Source: Cladobotryum mycophilum (Eukaryota > Ascomycota > Sordariomycetes > Hypocreales > Hypocreaceae). Taken from it: a stretch of DNA of 64,000 nucleotides. Location of the stretch: contig JAVFKD010000003.1 of the NCBI GenBank assembly GCA_036429605.1, forward strand, positions 186,001 through 250,000, given 5' to 3'. The position numbers and the translations under genes were made by a program. Shown here piece by piece: positions 1 to 12,077 of this stretch. How positions within the stretch are numbered: position 1 is the first letter of the stretch; each line of letters opens with the position of its first letter. Under the pieces are notes generated by a model, which was not told the DNA's origin, did not search any database, and worked only from the letters and a program-made list of their open reading frames with translations.

Positions 1-2016
1 CTGCATTTCAGGCAGTAGGTTTGTTTTCAACGGCATGAGAAGTGTGCGGGGCTATGTGATTTGCCGCATCTGCGACATGTGGCTCGACGGGCACCTGGCA
101 CAATACTCCTTGTAGGCACAGGCTTGCTCCCTAGTTAGGCCCCATAAGGAGTTGCCTACAGGTATGGGACTATGGTCATGGCACCATGTTGTACTCCGTA
201 GGATTCAAGCCATCGAGCACACGGCACACGGGGTTGAAGCTTGCGTGTAGATATGTTGGTCGCATTTTCCAGTGCATTGAGAGGTTGACGAATAACATTC
301 GAGACATACCTCCTTGGCCGCATGCGAGTAACCAGGGGGCTCTCATTGACCATCTGTGTGAAGCCCAAAGAGGCTGTCTCTGCCTCGAAGCGCCAGCTCT
401 TGGAACCTGAAGGGGTGGGTGCGGCTTGGGGGACAAGGGTCGCTGTGTCTACAATTGTGGTTTCATGCTTTAGCGCTAAGCTTCGTTCGTTGTTGGGCTC
501 TTCTGGGACAAATGACACAGCATCGATGACTTTGATGACAATGCAGCCCGAATTAATTACTACTAGACGAGGGATTTGCTGATCCAACAAATTATTTAAG
601 GTCACAGCAAGAATTGGGACGAGGCATTTCACCAACGGCTATCATATCCGGGGCTCCAGGGCCGTGAACAGGCGGCGTCAAGTGCGCGAGTGACAGCGGG
701 AATTAGGGTGTACCCGTGGGGCGCCAAGGCTCCTGGAGGAGCTTGCTGATCAAACCATGGACCTAATCCATCAATGAATGTAACAAAAACCCCGAAATAG
801 GGCAGGGCTCCAATGGTCCCAACACCGGTTCTGTCTGATGACCAACGCCAGTTCGAGACATGCAAAACCCTTATGTAAAGTTATACGCATTAAACACAGT
901 CCTCGCTTCAGCAAACCGAAGAAAAATGTCTAGGCAGTGAAACTGACATGCAATGTCAGACTTGTGTATACCGAATATAATATGACACCATTGACAGGTT
1001 TTAATCCAACAATGACGGTGAATTACCAAACCAACTTCCCACCTGTCTCGGAAATAGCGGAATACTTCCATTACCCCGTTACGTATGGCATTCGAGCCAA
1101 CAGTGGCGTACGTTTTTGTCTCGTACATGAGTTTCTTCCCCTCTAAGAACGCCCATCCAACTTGCTACGTAGATAGATGGCGATGCTTGCTTGGCCTTTG
1201 GTAGCATAAACTTACATGTGTTAACGCTATGCAAAAGTGAAGACAGGTCTTCGAGAGACTTGTACTACGACGTCTCTACAATGCCGAGTTGTTATTGACT
1301 GCGGGCCCATCACTACACGCCAAATGCAAAATACACGTCAGGGCAACCACAGAACAAATACTGCAGTCCGTTATTGGCTACGCAAAGCTTTGCTTACTGG
1401 TGGTGATATGTTCTGCATATGTAGAATCAACATGTGTCCCCAAGGGTTAGATCAATGGATATGACTTCGAGGTGTTGGGTAATTTTGAATATTGAACAAC
1501 CAACAACATGGGAACGCCGAATTTCGATGTGACTTTTGTCTCGGATCCATACCTCTGTCCAAACGCCGCGAGGCATATTATGCCTGAACATATCTGCACA
1601 AATACGAGAAATTGAATCACTGCCCCACTGTCATGTATCAAAAAGTCCAAGAATTGGCCAGTTTATGCAGAGGTTGAAGAATGAACACAACCAACAAGCA
1701 TAATTGTGTCTGCACGTCCCTCTCCATCACTACTTCGCCGAGTGGAGCCATTACTAAAAATTCATCGTAAGTGGAATGCTTCGTCCAACAAACAGTGCAA
1801 ACATACCATATTCACTGTATTTGGAATAGGAAGGATCCATAAAGTAGTGCCCTCGGGTAACCCCACGAACGGAAAAGCGACCCCCGCGAGAGCAATAATG
1901 ACGCTTTTTGAGGGTAGTTTGCTGAAAATTGTCTTCGACGGCTGTCACCCTATTCCTATTCTATCATTCACATTATTCCTAGACATCGAATCGATAGACT
2001 AGACACTTCAGGTCTA
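1..2016. other. No supported gene
   Basis: Short open frames exist on both strands, including a 159-codon one on the minus strand at 156-635. None has a recognisable domain, a convincing start or a splicing pattern, and they overlap each other. I see nothing else distinct here. Confidence 0.4.
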
Positions 2017-2580
2017 ATGTCTGCAAATCGGGAAAACTGGTATTTTCAAGGCCAACTTCACACGCAGCTTCCTGAATGCCCAGAAAATACTTCCACACCG
2101 TGCTCTAAATCCACAAAAAGGCCCCGGTTCAACTGTAATATACCAGCCGCATGTATCACTGATATCCTTGCGAACATTTCATGTACCATTGGAGCCCCGG
2201 CATGTGTCTGTCTCAATCCGCTGTATAATACGGAAATCACCGAATGTATCCAACGAGCGTGTACGGTGAAGGAGTCATTTGATAAACACTCCGTTAAATA
2301 TTAACATCATTCAATGCTTGCTGCCCCGGATTTTCTTAGTGACTCGGAATGCTACCTCAGCCTTCTGCGGGGTTGATCCCGTTTCAAATCGTGCATTCGG
2401 CGACGTCACCATTGCATTTACTGTATCGACAGGCATCGTTGTCATTTTGCGACTCTTCTCCGGGTTCATTAGCAATGCCGGCCTGTGGTAGGAGGACCTC
2501 TGTACAGTTGTTGCCGTGATGTGTTTGACTAAGCTATCTTTGGCGTTGAAGGCTTGTCGAGGCAATTTGTGTACAAATAT
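2017..2580 (+). pseudogene. Relic of a CFEM-domain PTH11-type receptor
   Basis: The frame from 2017 to 2304 reads as a CFEM domain: an LPEC start, then cysteines spaced as in NC-(x5)-C, ISC, PAC-VC, TEC and RAC, ending in CTVKES. After a probable intron near 2270-2330 another frame continues with LVTRNATSAFCG and a hydrophobic stretch (DVTIAFTVSTGIVVILRLF) that fits the first transmembrane helix of a PTH11-like G-protein-coupled receptor. The frame then meets TAG at 2489-2491, where a Trp of the WWDDW-like motif is expected. A few further residues follow and homology fades; the other helices are missing. CFEM-PTH11 receptors sense surfaces or hosts in the plasma membrane; this copy cannot. 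The family call is from motif recognition only. Confidence 0.55.
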
Positions 2581-3117
2581 ATACAAACTATCGAAGATTG
2601 GATATGCTAATGTGCAAATGTAGTAGGACTTAATAGTTTAGTTGTAAGGAAGAATCTAGGATTCAATATTGGCATTTGAGCTGACCCATTTGATAGTATC
2701 ACAAACATATTCCAGATAGATATTTCTTTCTCTTTATTGCACACAGTTGTACAACTGCGCAGCTCTTCAAATGAGTTAGCTATATTTAACCAGCCAAACG
2801 CACTCACCTCTGCCTACCTACCTAGCATTGATAGATATTTAGCGCTAAAAAGATACCTCATTCCAAGAATGCATTATGCCTGAGTAGAATACACTGTATG
2901 TATACAGTACAGCAAGTTGAAATATGTGACCAACTCTTCCATGCCACAACCAACCCCGCCAAGACCTCGGTAGTCCAAGCTTAGGTATCTAGTGTATTGT
3001 CCAACTTGTCATTTATTCAAGTTCCCTCTCCTTTGCCTACATTTCTCACACATTTCCCCTACTTTTCCATCACTATTCTTCCTTGTTTTCTCACCTTAAA
3101 TCGTTAACAGAAATAAC
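2581..3117. promoter_or_regulatory. Upstream region with pyrimidine-rich core promoter
   Basis: No gene is seen. The last 100 bases (about 3010-3115) are strongly C/T-rich on the plus strand, with repeated TTCCC, CTCTCC and TTTCC stretches. This is a common fungal core-promoter and leader composition and supports the start at 3118. Confidence 0.4.
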
Positions 3118-3985
3118 ATGCCTGCCGGAAAGCCCGTTATCCTCATCATTAGCGGCGGCTGGCACCTGCCAGAACACTATGCCAAGCTTACAAAAGCCCT
3201 TGAGGCGGTTGGTCATGAAGTGCACTGCCCTGGCAACCCCTCCATGACTCAAGTGCGGCCACCAACTGCTGGTCTCGCGCAAGATTCAGAGAACGTCCGG
3301 TTGTATGCTGAGAAACTTGCCGACTCCGGCCGCCAAATCGTTGCTCTTATGCATTCATACGGCGGTCAAGTCGGCACCAACTCGTTGCACGGCTTGGGCG
3401 TACAAGATCGCTCTGAGAAAGGATTGTCTGGCGGGGTATCCCACCTTGTTTATATGTGTGCCTTTGCGCTTCCAGAAGGTGGCAGCAGTAAGTGAATCCA
3501 CTACTACATTCATTCCATCACCCAGTTTCACCTTCGGACTCCAATGTGTGCCTTGTAGACGAGTGCTAATTGTTGTCAATGGCGTAGTGGCCGGACTGGT
3601 GAATGACATGGGCCATGAGGCCCTGATGCCCATTGCCTTTGACTTTGCTGAGGACATGACTGTTCTTTGCCGTGACCCCAAAGGAATGCTTGTCGGGGCT
3701 CATGACGATGACAAGGAACTTCAGGAATACGTTGATTCACTGCAACGTTGGAACGGTCAAGGCATGTATGACGCCATATCGCACTCGGCTTGGAGGGAGA
3801 TCCCGGTCACTTACATCTTTACCACGAGTGACATGACAATCCCCTTTGACTACCAAAAGTCAATGGTAGCTAGCTTAGAAGAACAAGGCCGAAGTGTCCA
3901 GACCTATTCACTCGAGACTGGACATTGTCCTAATCTCACCGCAACAGCTAGCGTCGTTGACGTTGTCAACAAAGTAGTTAGCTAG
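3118..3985 (+). CDS. Alpha/beta hydrolase (255 aa, one intron)
   Basis: Two exons, 3118-3487 and 3588-3985, join in frame across a GTAAGT...TAG intron to give 255 residues. The N-terminus (PVILIISGGWHLPEHY) fits the first strand and oxyanion loop of small alpha/beta hydrolases. The nucleophile elbow is MHSYGG (Ser about 80), a likely acid is Asp about 205 in TTSDMTIPFD, and the His is about 236 in ETGHCP, so the triad is complete. No signal peptide is visible, so a cytosolic esterase-type enzyme is likely. Fungal members of this group often accompany secondary-metabolite or detoxification genes; a methyltransferase and a P450 relic lie just downstream. The substrate cannot be read from the sequence. 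Confidence 0.85.
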
Positions 3986-4324
3986 AATAGTTACAAATCT
4001 CTGCTATAACAGGAACGGCAATATTTTGCGTGGGTGGCTATAAATACACAAGTTTCCTCATTGATGAACGTGATTAATCGGAGTGCTTGTACGTGAGGAG
4101 GGACTGATTCGCTTGAAGAAAATAATCGCGTTATGTGCACAGTAAACCACCCTGCAAGTCCAACGTACCTGTTAGATAACCGAACCAAGCTATTCGGTGT
4201 CTAAGATGTCTTCTGTTCTCAGTGGATGCAATAAGTATCGTCAGATGACAGCATCAGTTTCAGCTACTCAATTTAACATGTATTTCCTGTGTACAAATCT
4301 CTGGCTTGGTCCAACCTGAGGCTC
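3986..4324. other. Intergenic between convergent genes
   Basis: This 3'-to-3' spacer lies between the hydrolase and the methyltransferase. I see no gene, repeat or clear terminator motif in it. Confidence 0.4.
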
Positions 4325-5382
4325 TCAAGTGGCTTTTTTGCTCTTTCTGCCAATAACGGTGTGTCTAGTAAACGCATAGTAGGCCCCATCCCGTGTCTCG
4401 CTCGCAGCACGCGGCATCACCCCCATCAAAGCTTTTGCAAGGTTCTGATTTCCAGTCTGGCTTGCCATCATCTCATGTATCATCAAGTTGCATTGGTGGG
4501 TCGACCAGGCTGTGTGTGGGGGAGCATCCTTGATGTCACTCTCGACCTCAAGTCCAGCTGCCAAGAAAAGGCTCGCGAGTTGCGGCGCCCACTTTGGGCT
4601 CAAGCGTGCATCTTGTAGCTGAGGCAATTCCATTAGTTCGCCCAGGGCGTCCATCTTGGCTCGGAGAGACATTTTCTCGATTCGAAAGGATGCCACATAA
4701 GCCTCTCCCCACTGGAGGAGCCCACCTGGCTCTGCAGATGCCGATATTTAGCGCATTAGAAAGCAATGTGTTATATCTCGAACGGGCAGTTGGTGTGTTA
4801 CTCACCGAGGAGTTGGATCAGCTTCGTAACCACTTGTGCCACCTCACTATCAAGCAATACGAAGGTAAAGTTTCGAATGTGCACGATATCGTATGCTTCG
4901 GTGAGATCCTTCGGCAGGGGTTCCTTAACATCCCATTTCCGAAGAGTTACATTGGACGGCAGGTATTCCAACGGTGGGGCGGCATCGAGTGAGATATCCA
5001 GCCCATCAAGCTGTGTTGTCGCAGGCAGGGATTTCCCCAAATCTGTCAGCCAGATCCTGCGAAATGCCTGTCAGTGAATGATTCCTCTATTGTTCTAAAA
5101 AAAAACCACATCACAAGCCAGGATTTAAAGTTTACGTACCTTGTGCCCGTTCCCACATCTGCCACTCGGAGTTGGGGACCATTGACGGAAATCTTTGGGT
5201 GCATAAGATACCTAAACACTTCAGTTCATAGATAGTGCTGAAGATTGATGCTAATTGCCGGTAATTGAGAAGATATTAGCCATTTCCTCGGGGGGATCTG
5301 CGATTGGGGTCTGTAGGGATGATAGGAACCGGTTGTTGTCGAAAAAGTCTCGAGTGAAGACATATTCTTCTTTCGAAGTCAT
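4325..5382 (-). CDS. SAM-dependent methyltransferase, UMTA/LaeA-like group
   Basis: Four exons on the minus strand can be joined. The first starts at 5382 (MTSKEEYVFTRDFFDNN). The second reads YLMHPKIS and ends with motif I, VADVGTGT. The third (within 4801-5060) has WLTDLGKSLP, LDGLDIS and WDVKEPLP-KDLTEAYDIVHIRNFTFVL, the usual motif II/III region. The fourth resumes with EPGGLLQWGEAY and runs to the stop at 4325. The intron at the third/fourth junction has donor GTGAGT and acceptor CTGCAG and keeps frame. The total is about 280 residues, slightly short for the family. Members methylate small molecules or act as regulators in fungal metabolite clusters. It is divergent from the P450 relic and probably shared its promoter. 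Exact ends of the two 5' introns are approximate. Confidence 0.8.
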
Positions 5383-5703
5383 ATTTGCTGTTCCTGAGAA
5401 GCGCCCTGGTATTGATACGGATGAGTGAGCCGATCACTGGGAAATGACGCGAGGAGTATGTAGATTTGGGCGCCTGAACAGAGGTGACTTGTCTCTATTT
5501 ATATCTTTTTCACCACACACCCTCCGGGGCAGACCCCACCCAGCTCCCATCTATGAAGGAAGGTCCTCTCTTAATCACAGTAGTGTCTTCATCCTGGCCA
5601 CCCTGTCTCTTTCACTCAACCACTTCCAACATTCCACTCTCTAGTACACTCGTAACAGTCTTCAAACTCAGTCATAGGTACCAACGCATTTTCTTCATTG
5701 AAA
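5383..5703. promoter_or_regulatory. Divergent intergenic region, methyltransferase / P450 relic
   Basis: This 321-bp spacer lies between two head-to-head starts. It is C/T-rich on the plus strand near 5500-5650, as expected of a fungal promoter. No specific binding site is assigned. Confidence 0.35.
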
Positions 5704-7500
5704 TGATCATCCCCCATAATCAGACTATCACCGCCCTTTTGGTAGGCCTAGTGTCTCACTGGGGGTTCTTTATTCACGGCGAGCATGACCTTACTGCAGC
5801 AAACATTGCCCGCTTTCACACTGGCGCTATGGTGTTGATTACCTACATGAAATATCACGTTGAAGACATCACAGCTGAACAAGCAGTCACGCAGTGTTTA
5901 GCCATTTTTGGAGTGTATTGCCTGTCCTTATTCAGCAGCATCATCCTATTTCGGCTCTTCCTTTCCCCTTTGAGGCACTTACCAGGCCCACTACGGTTTC
6001 GATGGACAAAACTAACTCATATGTGGGATATGGGACGCCGTCGAAACTGCGAGATTTTGCATGACCTGCATCTAAGATATGGTGATGTGGTACGAACGGG
6101 TAAGTGTAGTCTACTCAACCCATCTTCTCCACAAGCGTTTCTTATAGGCGAGAGGGCCAATATGGAACAGTTACTCACTCAGATATTCGCAGGTCCCAAC
6201 GAAGTGGCAGTCTTTGGTTTGGATGCCTACAACCAAGTGCATGGTTCCGAGTCTAGATGTGGACGAGCAGCATACTATGACATTGTTCAGCCGATGGTGT
6301 CTCTCGATACCACACTCGACGAAAACGACTACACCTACAGGTGTAAAGTCTGGGACTAGGCCTTCAGCATTAAATGTAAGTTCAAGAATTTTGTTTTGCA
6401 TTATGATGAATAGAAACTAAAGTTAGGTCTATAAGCACTGGAAAAAGCAGAGAGTATCATCTACTCTCGCGTGACTGAGCTCGCAAAACAGCTGCATATG
6501 CGTGAGAGCAAGAGGCTCAATGTATCCACACGGCTAGAGTATTATACTTTTGATGTTATGGGTTTATTTGGATTGACAATCGATTTTTAAAATCTCACCA
6601 ACGGGGAGCACCCTATTCTCGGGTTGTACCATATGGCGCATCATCTACTCGGGCCACTGGCGGCTGTTCCCTGGCTAAAGCATCTCTTGATGGGAATTCC
6701 ATTCATCGAAAGAATCAAGTACTATAAACAATTCTTTTCTTGGGCACATATGGAGCTTGAAAAAAACATCACGGTTGGTCATGGTCGTTTGACAGCTTAA
6801 ACGGCATGGATTCTAATCATGTCATTATAGAATAATCCCAAGGAACGACGAAATATCATCGGATATGTCCTCAGCGATGCTGAAAGGAATGGTGGGGTTA
6901 AGGCAAACTGGAACTTTGTCTTGGGTGACTTCGTTCTTGTCATTATTGCTGGAAGGTAAGTTTTTTCGCAACCCTTTCTATAGGCCATCACCATCCGTCT
7001 TCATTATGTACTACTGTAGACTTGATGTTTAGCGATCCTATACGCCAGGTCTTGACGAACATGATGTACTACCTTATCCTACACCGCAAATATATGACTC
7101 ATATTCGAAATGAACTAGTCGACATCGACATCAACGACTATAAAACCCTGCAGCGTATGTCTCATCTAAATTCTGTTATCTACGAGACATTGCGTATGAA
7201 TCCAGCTGTCCCGTCGGCGGGCCTGCGACTGCCTCCTCCCGGGGGGATTGTCATCAACGGGATATATATACCCGAAAACACCACGCTTGTTACACCCCAG
7301 TATAGCTTGATGAGAGGTCTGCTCTTTCATGCCCACACATAATTCTTGCTGACTTGCAGAAGATAAACGGTATTTCCAGGATCCAGAGGAGTGGGTGCCT
7401 GAGCGATTCACCACTCGGCCAGAACTCATATTGAACAAGAATGCCTTCGTACATCGGAGCATGAATAAATGGGGGACAGACAGATACTGCAAAGGGAAAT
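5704..7500 (+). pseudogene. Cytochrome P450 pseudogene
   Basis: Successive frames give an almost complete P450: two hydrophobic N-terminal segments, a proline hinge (SPLRHLPGPLR), the helix-C region (KVWD), helix I remnants, the ExxR helix (YETLRMNP), a PERF-like motif (VPERFTTRPE) and a degraded heme loop (GTDRYCKGKLLS). The leading SHWGFFIHGEHD resembles fungal P450s annotated as tryprostatin-6-hydroxylase-like; this is an impression only. In-frame TAG at 6357-6359 follows KVWD, and TAA at 6588-6590 follows LTIDF. Both fit a C-to-T change in a Gln codon. The heme loop lacks the normal FxxGxxxCxG spacing and the protein ends soon after. It lies head to head with the methyltransferase and so was probably part of the same lost pathway. 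Confidence 0.8.
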
Positions 7501-10111
7501 TGTTGTCTCAGTATCGCTACATACCTAGTAGGCAGGTACCTAATTAGGTAGACGGCACTTTCAGGTTTAGATACCGAGGAGCGCAATGACGAGTTAGCTA
7601 AAGTTCAGAAGAACTGTTGACCCATTTTCTCTTCCAATGTCATTATCGGTCCCTACGTGTCAAATTTTCGTCTGATTGGTCATGTGAAGTTTCCTGCCTG
7701 TCCTTTGTGTCACCAACCTAACACAACCTGAAAGCCAAAAAAAGATTCGTCCGAAGTATGCACGTGGGAGGTAATTACGACGTAAATTTCCCGTCTAATG
7801 GACGGAAAAAGTACCCGAGATATGGAACGCGAGGCGGCAGGATGATAGGTGACAGTGATGCGAAGAAACTTGCACCCACCTTCGGCCTGCCGCTTGGTCA
7901 CCTTTTAGTCCGAGCCTTGCGCGCGGCGGAAAGGATTGGAGACATGAAGCGCACAAACAGCCACTGGAGAGAGAAGCCGGAGCACAAGGATGCATTCCTT
8001 CATTGGTCACCAAAGATGTAACCATATATCCTGTCCCCGGAAGTGTGGCAAAATGAGGATTCCGAGGGTGCTGTTGGGTGAAATCTGTGTTTAGGTTGAT
8101 CTCGCAATGTCACTCCCCAACACGACAAGTGATGACACAACAGATGCAAAACTTTCCAGAATTGATGGAAAGAGAAAGGCTCATATACGATCCAACTCAA
8201 AAGCAGTGCGTAGTTTTGTTGCCAACCATACTCGCAGCAATTCACGGGGGACTAAATGTTAACATAGCAAGCAGATCGTTGCCTTCCCAGCTTCTTTGTT
8301 GCAATCGCGTTTATCAAACGATGGCCAATATTCAATTCAAGCCAAACCCCATGCACAAAGCCCTGCATGTTGTTTATATGGAAGACGGCTATCTTTTCTG
8401 GTGCAAATTGTTCGCCGTGTTAAATCGGGTCGTTGATCGTCAGTGGGTGACATGCTGACATCGCTGTACTTGACAACCATGACATTACAGATGCATGCAT
8501 GTCTCATGAAAACAGCATTTCTCACGAGGCAGATTTTAGGACAAAAACCACCCACTCCATGTATGCAGTATGTTAAGCGCCTCGCTACATGGCCTACTTC
8601 GGTCGCGTGCGAATCCTATTGCAACGCTGCGATCCACCATCTCGCTTGTCGAATAAGGGTCAGGTTTTAGGGCATTTCACACGGTGCAAAACGAGCACGA
8701 GGGCTACTGTGCTGCTGACGAGCTCTCGTATCAACAGTTGTGGCTGTATCTAATGGCCTTCTACGTCCTCCGCACAAAGGTTTTGTATCCGAGTTTCCAT
8801 CTTATCAAAGAAGTGCGCCATCACCCCTTCGATCCGGGCTATCGGGTGGGGGCGACGGAAGAGCGGGTATTGTTCCGACCCCTTAGAAAATACACACACA
8901 CAATTATATCCCTTAACACTTACAGCTCGCATGTGTGCTCTCGCAAGGTGAACAAGTTCGAGACAGATGAGTTGAAGCCTACCCTGCACCTTACTGAATA
9001 AAACATGGAAGCATAAAATCACCAGACTGGAACTAAACAAGATTCGAAAACTCCCTGGCTTTGGATAATGATTAATTATTATTCTAATTAAATATCTGCC
9101 ATAGTATATCATCGTATACATTATAGATTAGCGGGCTTGGGTTATGCTTCAATCTTAGCCTATTAGTATATCAATGATCATAGACGTACCCATGAACTTG
9201 CCTCGTAATACCACCGTAATACTTGACTTTAGGCAATTGTATCCAACTAACTGGAGACTCGATTCAATTTGAATAGGAGCACGGAATATACGTGATCGTT
9301 AATCATGCAGTTATCTTCTTCTTTATGTCGATAGTGCTGGTCAGAATTCATCGGCTTACAAGGAAAGTTCCTTTGTCGAAGTGTTTGGACTGCAGGCATT
9401 TTTAGCTCCGTCCGAAGTGGCGACGGGTTTATCTGGGTCAGGTACCCCTCTAATATGCATATAATTTGGGATTTATCTCATTAAAATTTTCATCTTATAT
9501 TTTCTTGCCTTGTAAATTCACTACATGTTGATTCCCTTTGAAAAAATTGTCGCATGCCACAGGACAAAAAGGTAATGTTGATCGTGTGTCCATATCCGAC
9601 GCGTATTTGCAGTGCCATGAGATGCCCCGCCTTGCCCCGCCTACCCCTCTTACCCCGCACTGCCCCTCACTTCATACCGGACGATCAACGATCAACTTAC
9701 GGCGTTGATGTTGTGATTAATGGAGATTTTGACTGATCGTAAAGCACACGGCTGGCGGGCATGATCCTGTAGTTTTTTTGACTCTAGGATGGGTTGACAA
9801 CACACAAAACTAGATGCAATCGATATGAGGTTAATAAGGTACCTTTTCCTCGCGTATCCTTCGTCAGAGAATGTACGCGACACTTGTGATCGCTGATATC
9901 CGAAGAAAGATATTAAGACGAACGTCAGGCGTGCAACAAGGCACAATAGTAAGATATGAATCTCAAACTAATCTAGACTGAATTTTAATGTAATATTGAT
10001 TGCTATATATACTTGATGTTTCTAGGTAGAGCGACACATTCTATTATCTAACTGTTAAATGGGCGATTTCGTTCAAGTTCCATTCTATATGTAGTACGAG
10101 ATGGAGGGAAA
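7501..10111. other. Long gene-free stretch
   Basis: Open frames up to 126 codons occur, but none has a known domain or coherent splicing. It contains a short (AC)n tract near 8890-8900, AT-rich sequence around 9060-9180 and the C-rich repeat at 9623-9670 listed separately. Confidence 0.45.
9623..9670 (-). repeat. Degenerate 10-bp C-rich tandem repeat; G-quadruplex-capable on minus strand
   Basis: The unit TGCCCCGCCT is repeated about five times with drift. It contains five CCCC runs separated by 6, 5, 5 and 6 bases. On the minus strand these are five GGGG runs with loops under 7, which meets the usual G-quadruplex pattern. The surrounding DNA is AT-rich, so the tract stands out. Confidence 0.7.
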
Positions 10112-11006
10112 TTACTCTCTACACCCTCTCAGACTGTTGCTGTCTGCGCTCCCGCTTACTCCGTTGCGACTTCCATTGACGGTTGGACAACCCCCTTGCT
10201 CCTCTGGTTCTAACTTTTGCAAGCTGAACCCGAGGACTAGATAGTCCACCACAACAACAAACTCTTCAACAACGGCCATGCAAACATGCACTGCAATGCT
10301 GCCTCCGATGAGTGAGAAACTGTGATTGTGGACAAAGATGGCGACAACAGAGTAAAGTAGCCGGACGAGTATAAAGGGCCAAGCCATTGCCACCGCAAGA
10401 GGAACTCGCTGCTCTTGCGTGGGAGCAGCAGCCCTATATCCAAAAGCGAGGAAGAGGAAATATGTTAGGCCGGCGAATGCAATAATGTAAAGAACTATGG
10501 CGGCTTTGGTAGTTGAGGAAATCTTGAAGGTCCCGTCTGGAGATGGAGACATGCTTGTGCCGCCCACAATGCTAAGAATCATGCCCACGCTAATGAGAAG
10601 TTGGATTAGGCGGAATTGCTTCACGCTCAGTACTTGAGTCCCTTTTGCGTTGATCCAATCGAAGCTTTTGTTTTTAGGAAATTAGTCTCTTAATCTGATT
10701 AAAAACGGGGGGCAATGGGTTGATATACAATCTTGAAAGCATGCCTAAAGTAGCGAGTAGTAGAGGAGAAAGGCCAACAGAGTCGAGAATAAGCGTTGCC
10801 TCGAAGAGACCGCTGGAGTGATTGCTATATGTCAAAAGCTGACAGATAGCACCAATTATGCGAACAAGACAGAGCATGAGAGTATAAATCCACCCTGAAG
10901 CCCGATGCACGCCGTGACGGAAACAAATGAGACCCGCGAGCATGAGGCATGGGATATACACAACGAGCTCAGCGATAGAAACATAACCTTGGTGACCAAG
11001 AACCAT
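10112..11006 (-). CDS. DUF7702-type integral membrane protein (276 aa)
   Basis: Exon 1 (11006-10729) and exon 2 (10664-10112) join in frame over a 64-nt intron with donor GTATAT, branch CTAAT and acceptor AAG. The splice restores the sequence FDWINAKG followed by VKQFRLIQLLI, which I recognise from this fungal family. About seven hydrophobic helices span the protein, starting with the VVYIPCLMLAGLICFRHG region and the RASGWIYTLMLCLVRIIGA segment. The tail after residue 245 is polar. Function is unknown for the family; a plasma-membrane or vacuolar location is only inferred. Reading through the intron would instead give a stop after a short 110-codon frame, so the spliced model is preferred. 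Confidence 0.85.
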
Positions 11007-12077
11007 GGTGAATTATCGGCTTCGAACTGAATAGAGTAAAGTAAAGATTATGTGTGGGTTTGGCGAATTGTATTTGTAGTATGAAGGTTTATGATTCGGG
11101 ACTGACTTTAATAACACCGTCACAAGAGAAGACATTGAGTCTTTATATATCGCTTCAGGCATGTAATTATACACGAGAAAAACAAATTCCTAGCCAAAAA
11201 TCTTTCGCTTACTTCTAATCTCCTGAATTGTACCTGAGTTGCCATGTTGCCCGGCGATGCAGGATGGGTTCACGATGACTGGAGGCAGCCAGCGTTCACG
11301 CTATTCCTGATCTGTATGAGCATTTCGATGCTAAGACGCAAGAACGGCATTTGGTGTTTTTACCCATAAGGCTGAGCGACAAGTCAGCAAGGATTTGATA
11401 TGCATTGGTTTAGAAACCGTGTGTTGGAACGGAAGAGTGCAATCTTACGGGATCTGAAAGGATCCATAATGTGGCGACAACGCAATAAAGTGCCCTGGAT
11501 TGATTTGCGTGAATGAATATCTGATTGAGAACTACCGAAATGTATTGGCGCACGACCTTGTAAGGGTTAATCATTGAGGGGCTAGTCCCGTTGGTGGTCC
11601 GATTTGTAGAAGCTTCAACAGTCATTGCCTCAATCGACACATGAATTACGGCTTTGCCCTTGGAAGTAATGCAATTTTATGTGCCGATAAGCCGTCTATG
11701 ATGACGAATTTTCTTCACTGCGCCACGAACTCGGAAATATCATGGAATTCAACTAGTTATCCTACTCCCTCAACCCTCAAGACTAATGTGCGTACTTCAA
11801 GGGCTTGGGCTTTTGGGGGATCTGTTCTCCACGTACCTGTCGGTCTATCCCTTTTCTGGTGAGCATTTCGACGCTAATGGAATATACCGCCAGACGATTG
11901 ATTCGGGCGCTCCACCATCTCGGTCAGATCCGACATTGCCGTTCCTCTAAGCCTTCTTTTGACTTTCCATATACAAGACAGCTTTTCGTAGTGCATTAGA
12001 TCACACAACTTCAACCTATCTTATTATTGTAACTTGGCTGTCCTTTTGAAAGAGGGAGAAGGAGAAAAGAAAACACA
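11007..12077. promoter_or_regulatory. Divergent intergenic region, DUF7702 gene / Zn2Cys6 gene
   Basis: No gene is supported; small open frames at 11410-12000 lack any recognisable feature. The region just before 12078 is purine-rich (GAGGGAGAAGGAGAAAAG). The two flanking genes are head to head. Confidence 0.35.

Noticed and set aside
156..635. 159-codon minus-strand frame, with a neighbouring frame at 629-865; faint likeness to DUF3176-type membrane proteins
   Set aside because: The likeness rests on a few residues, the two frames do not join by a clear splice, and no helix pattern supports it.
7758..9121. Several 60-126 codon frames
   Set aside because: Mutually overlapping on both strands, no motifs; expected by chance in DNA of this composition.
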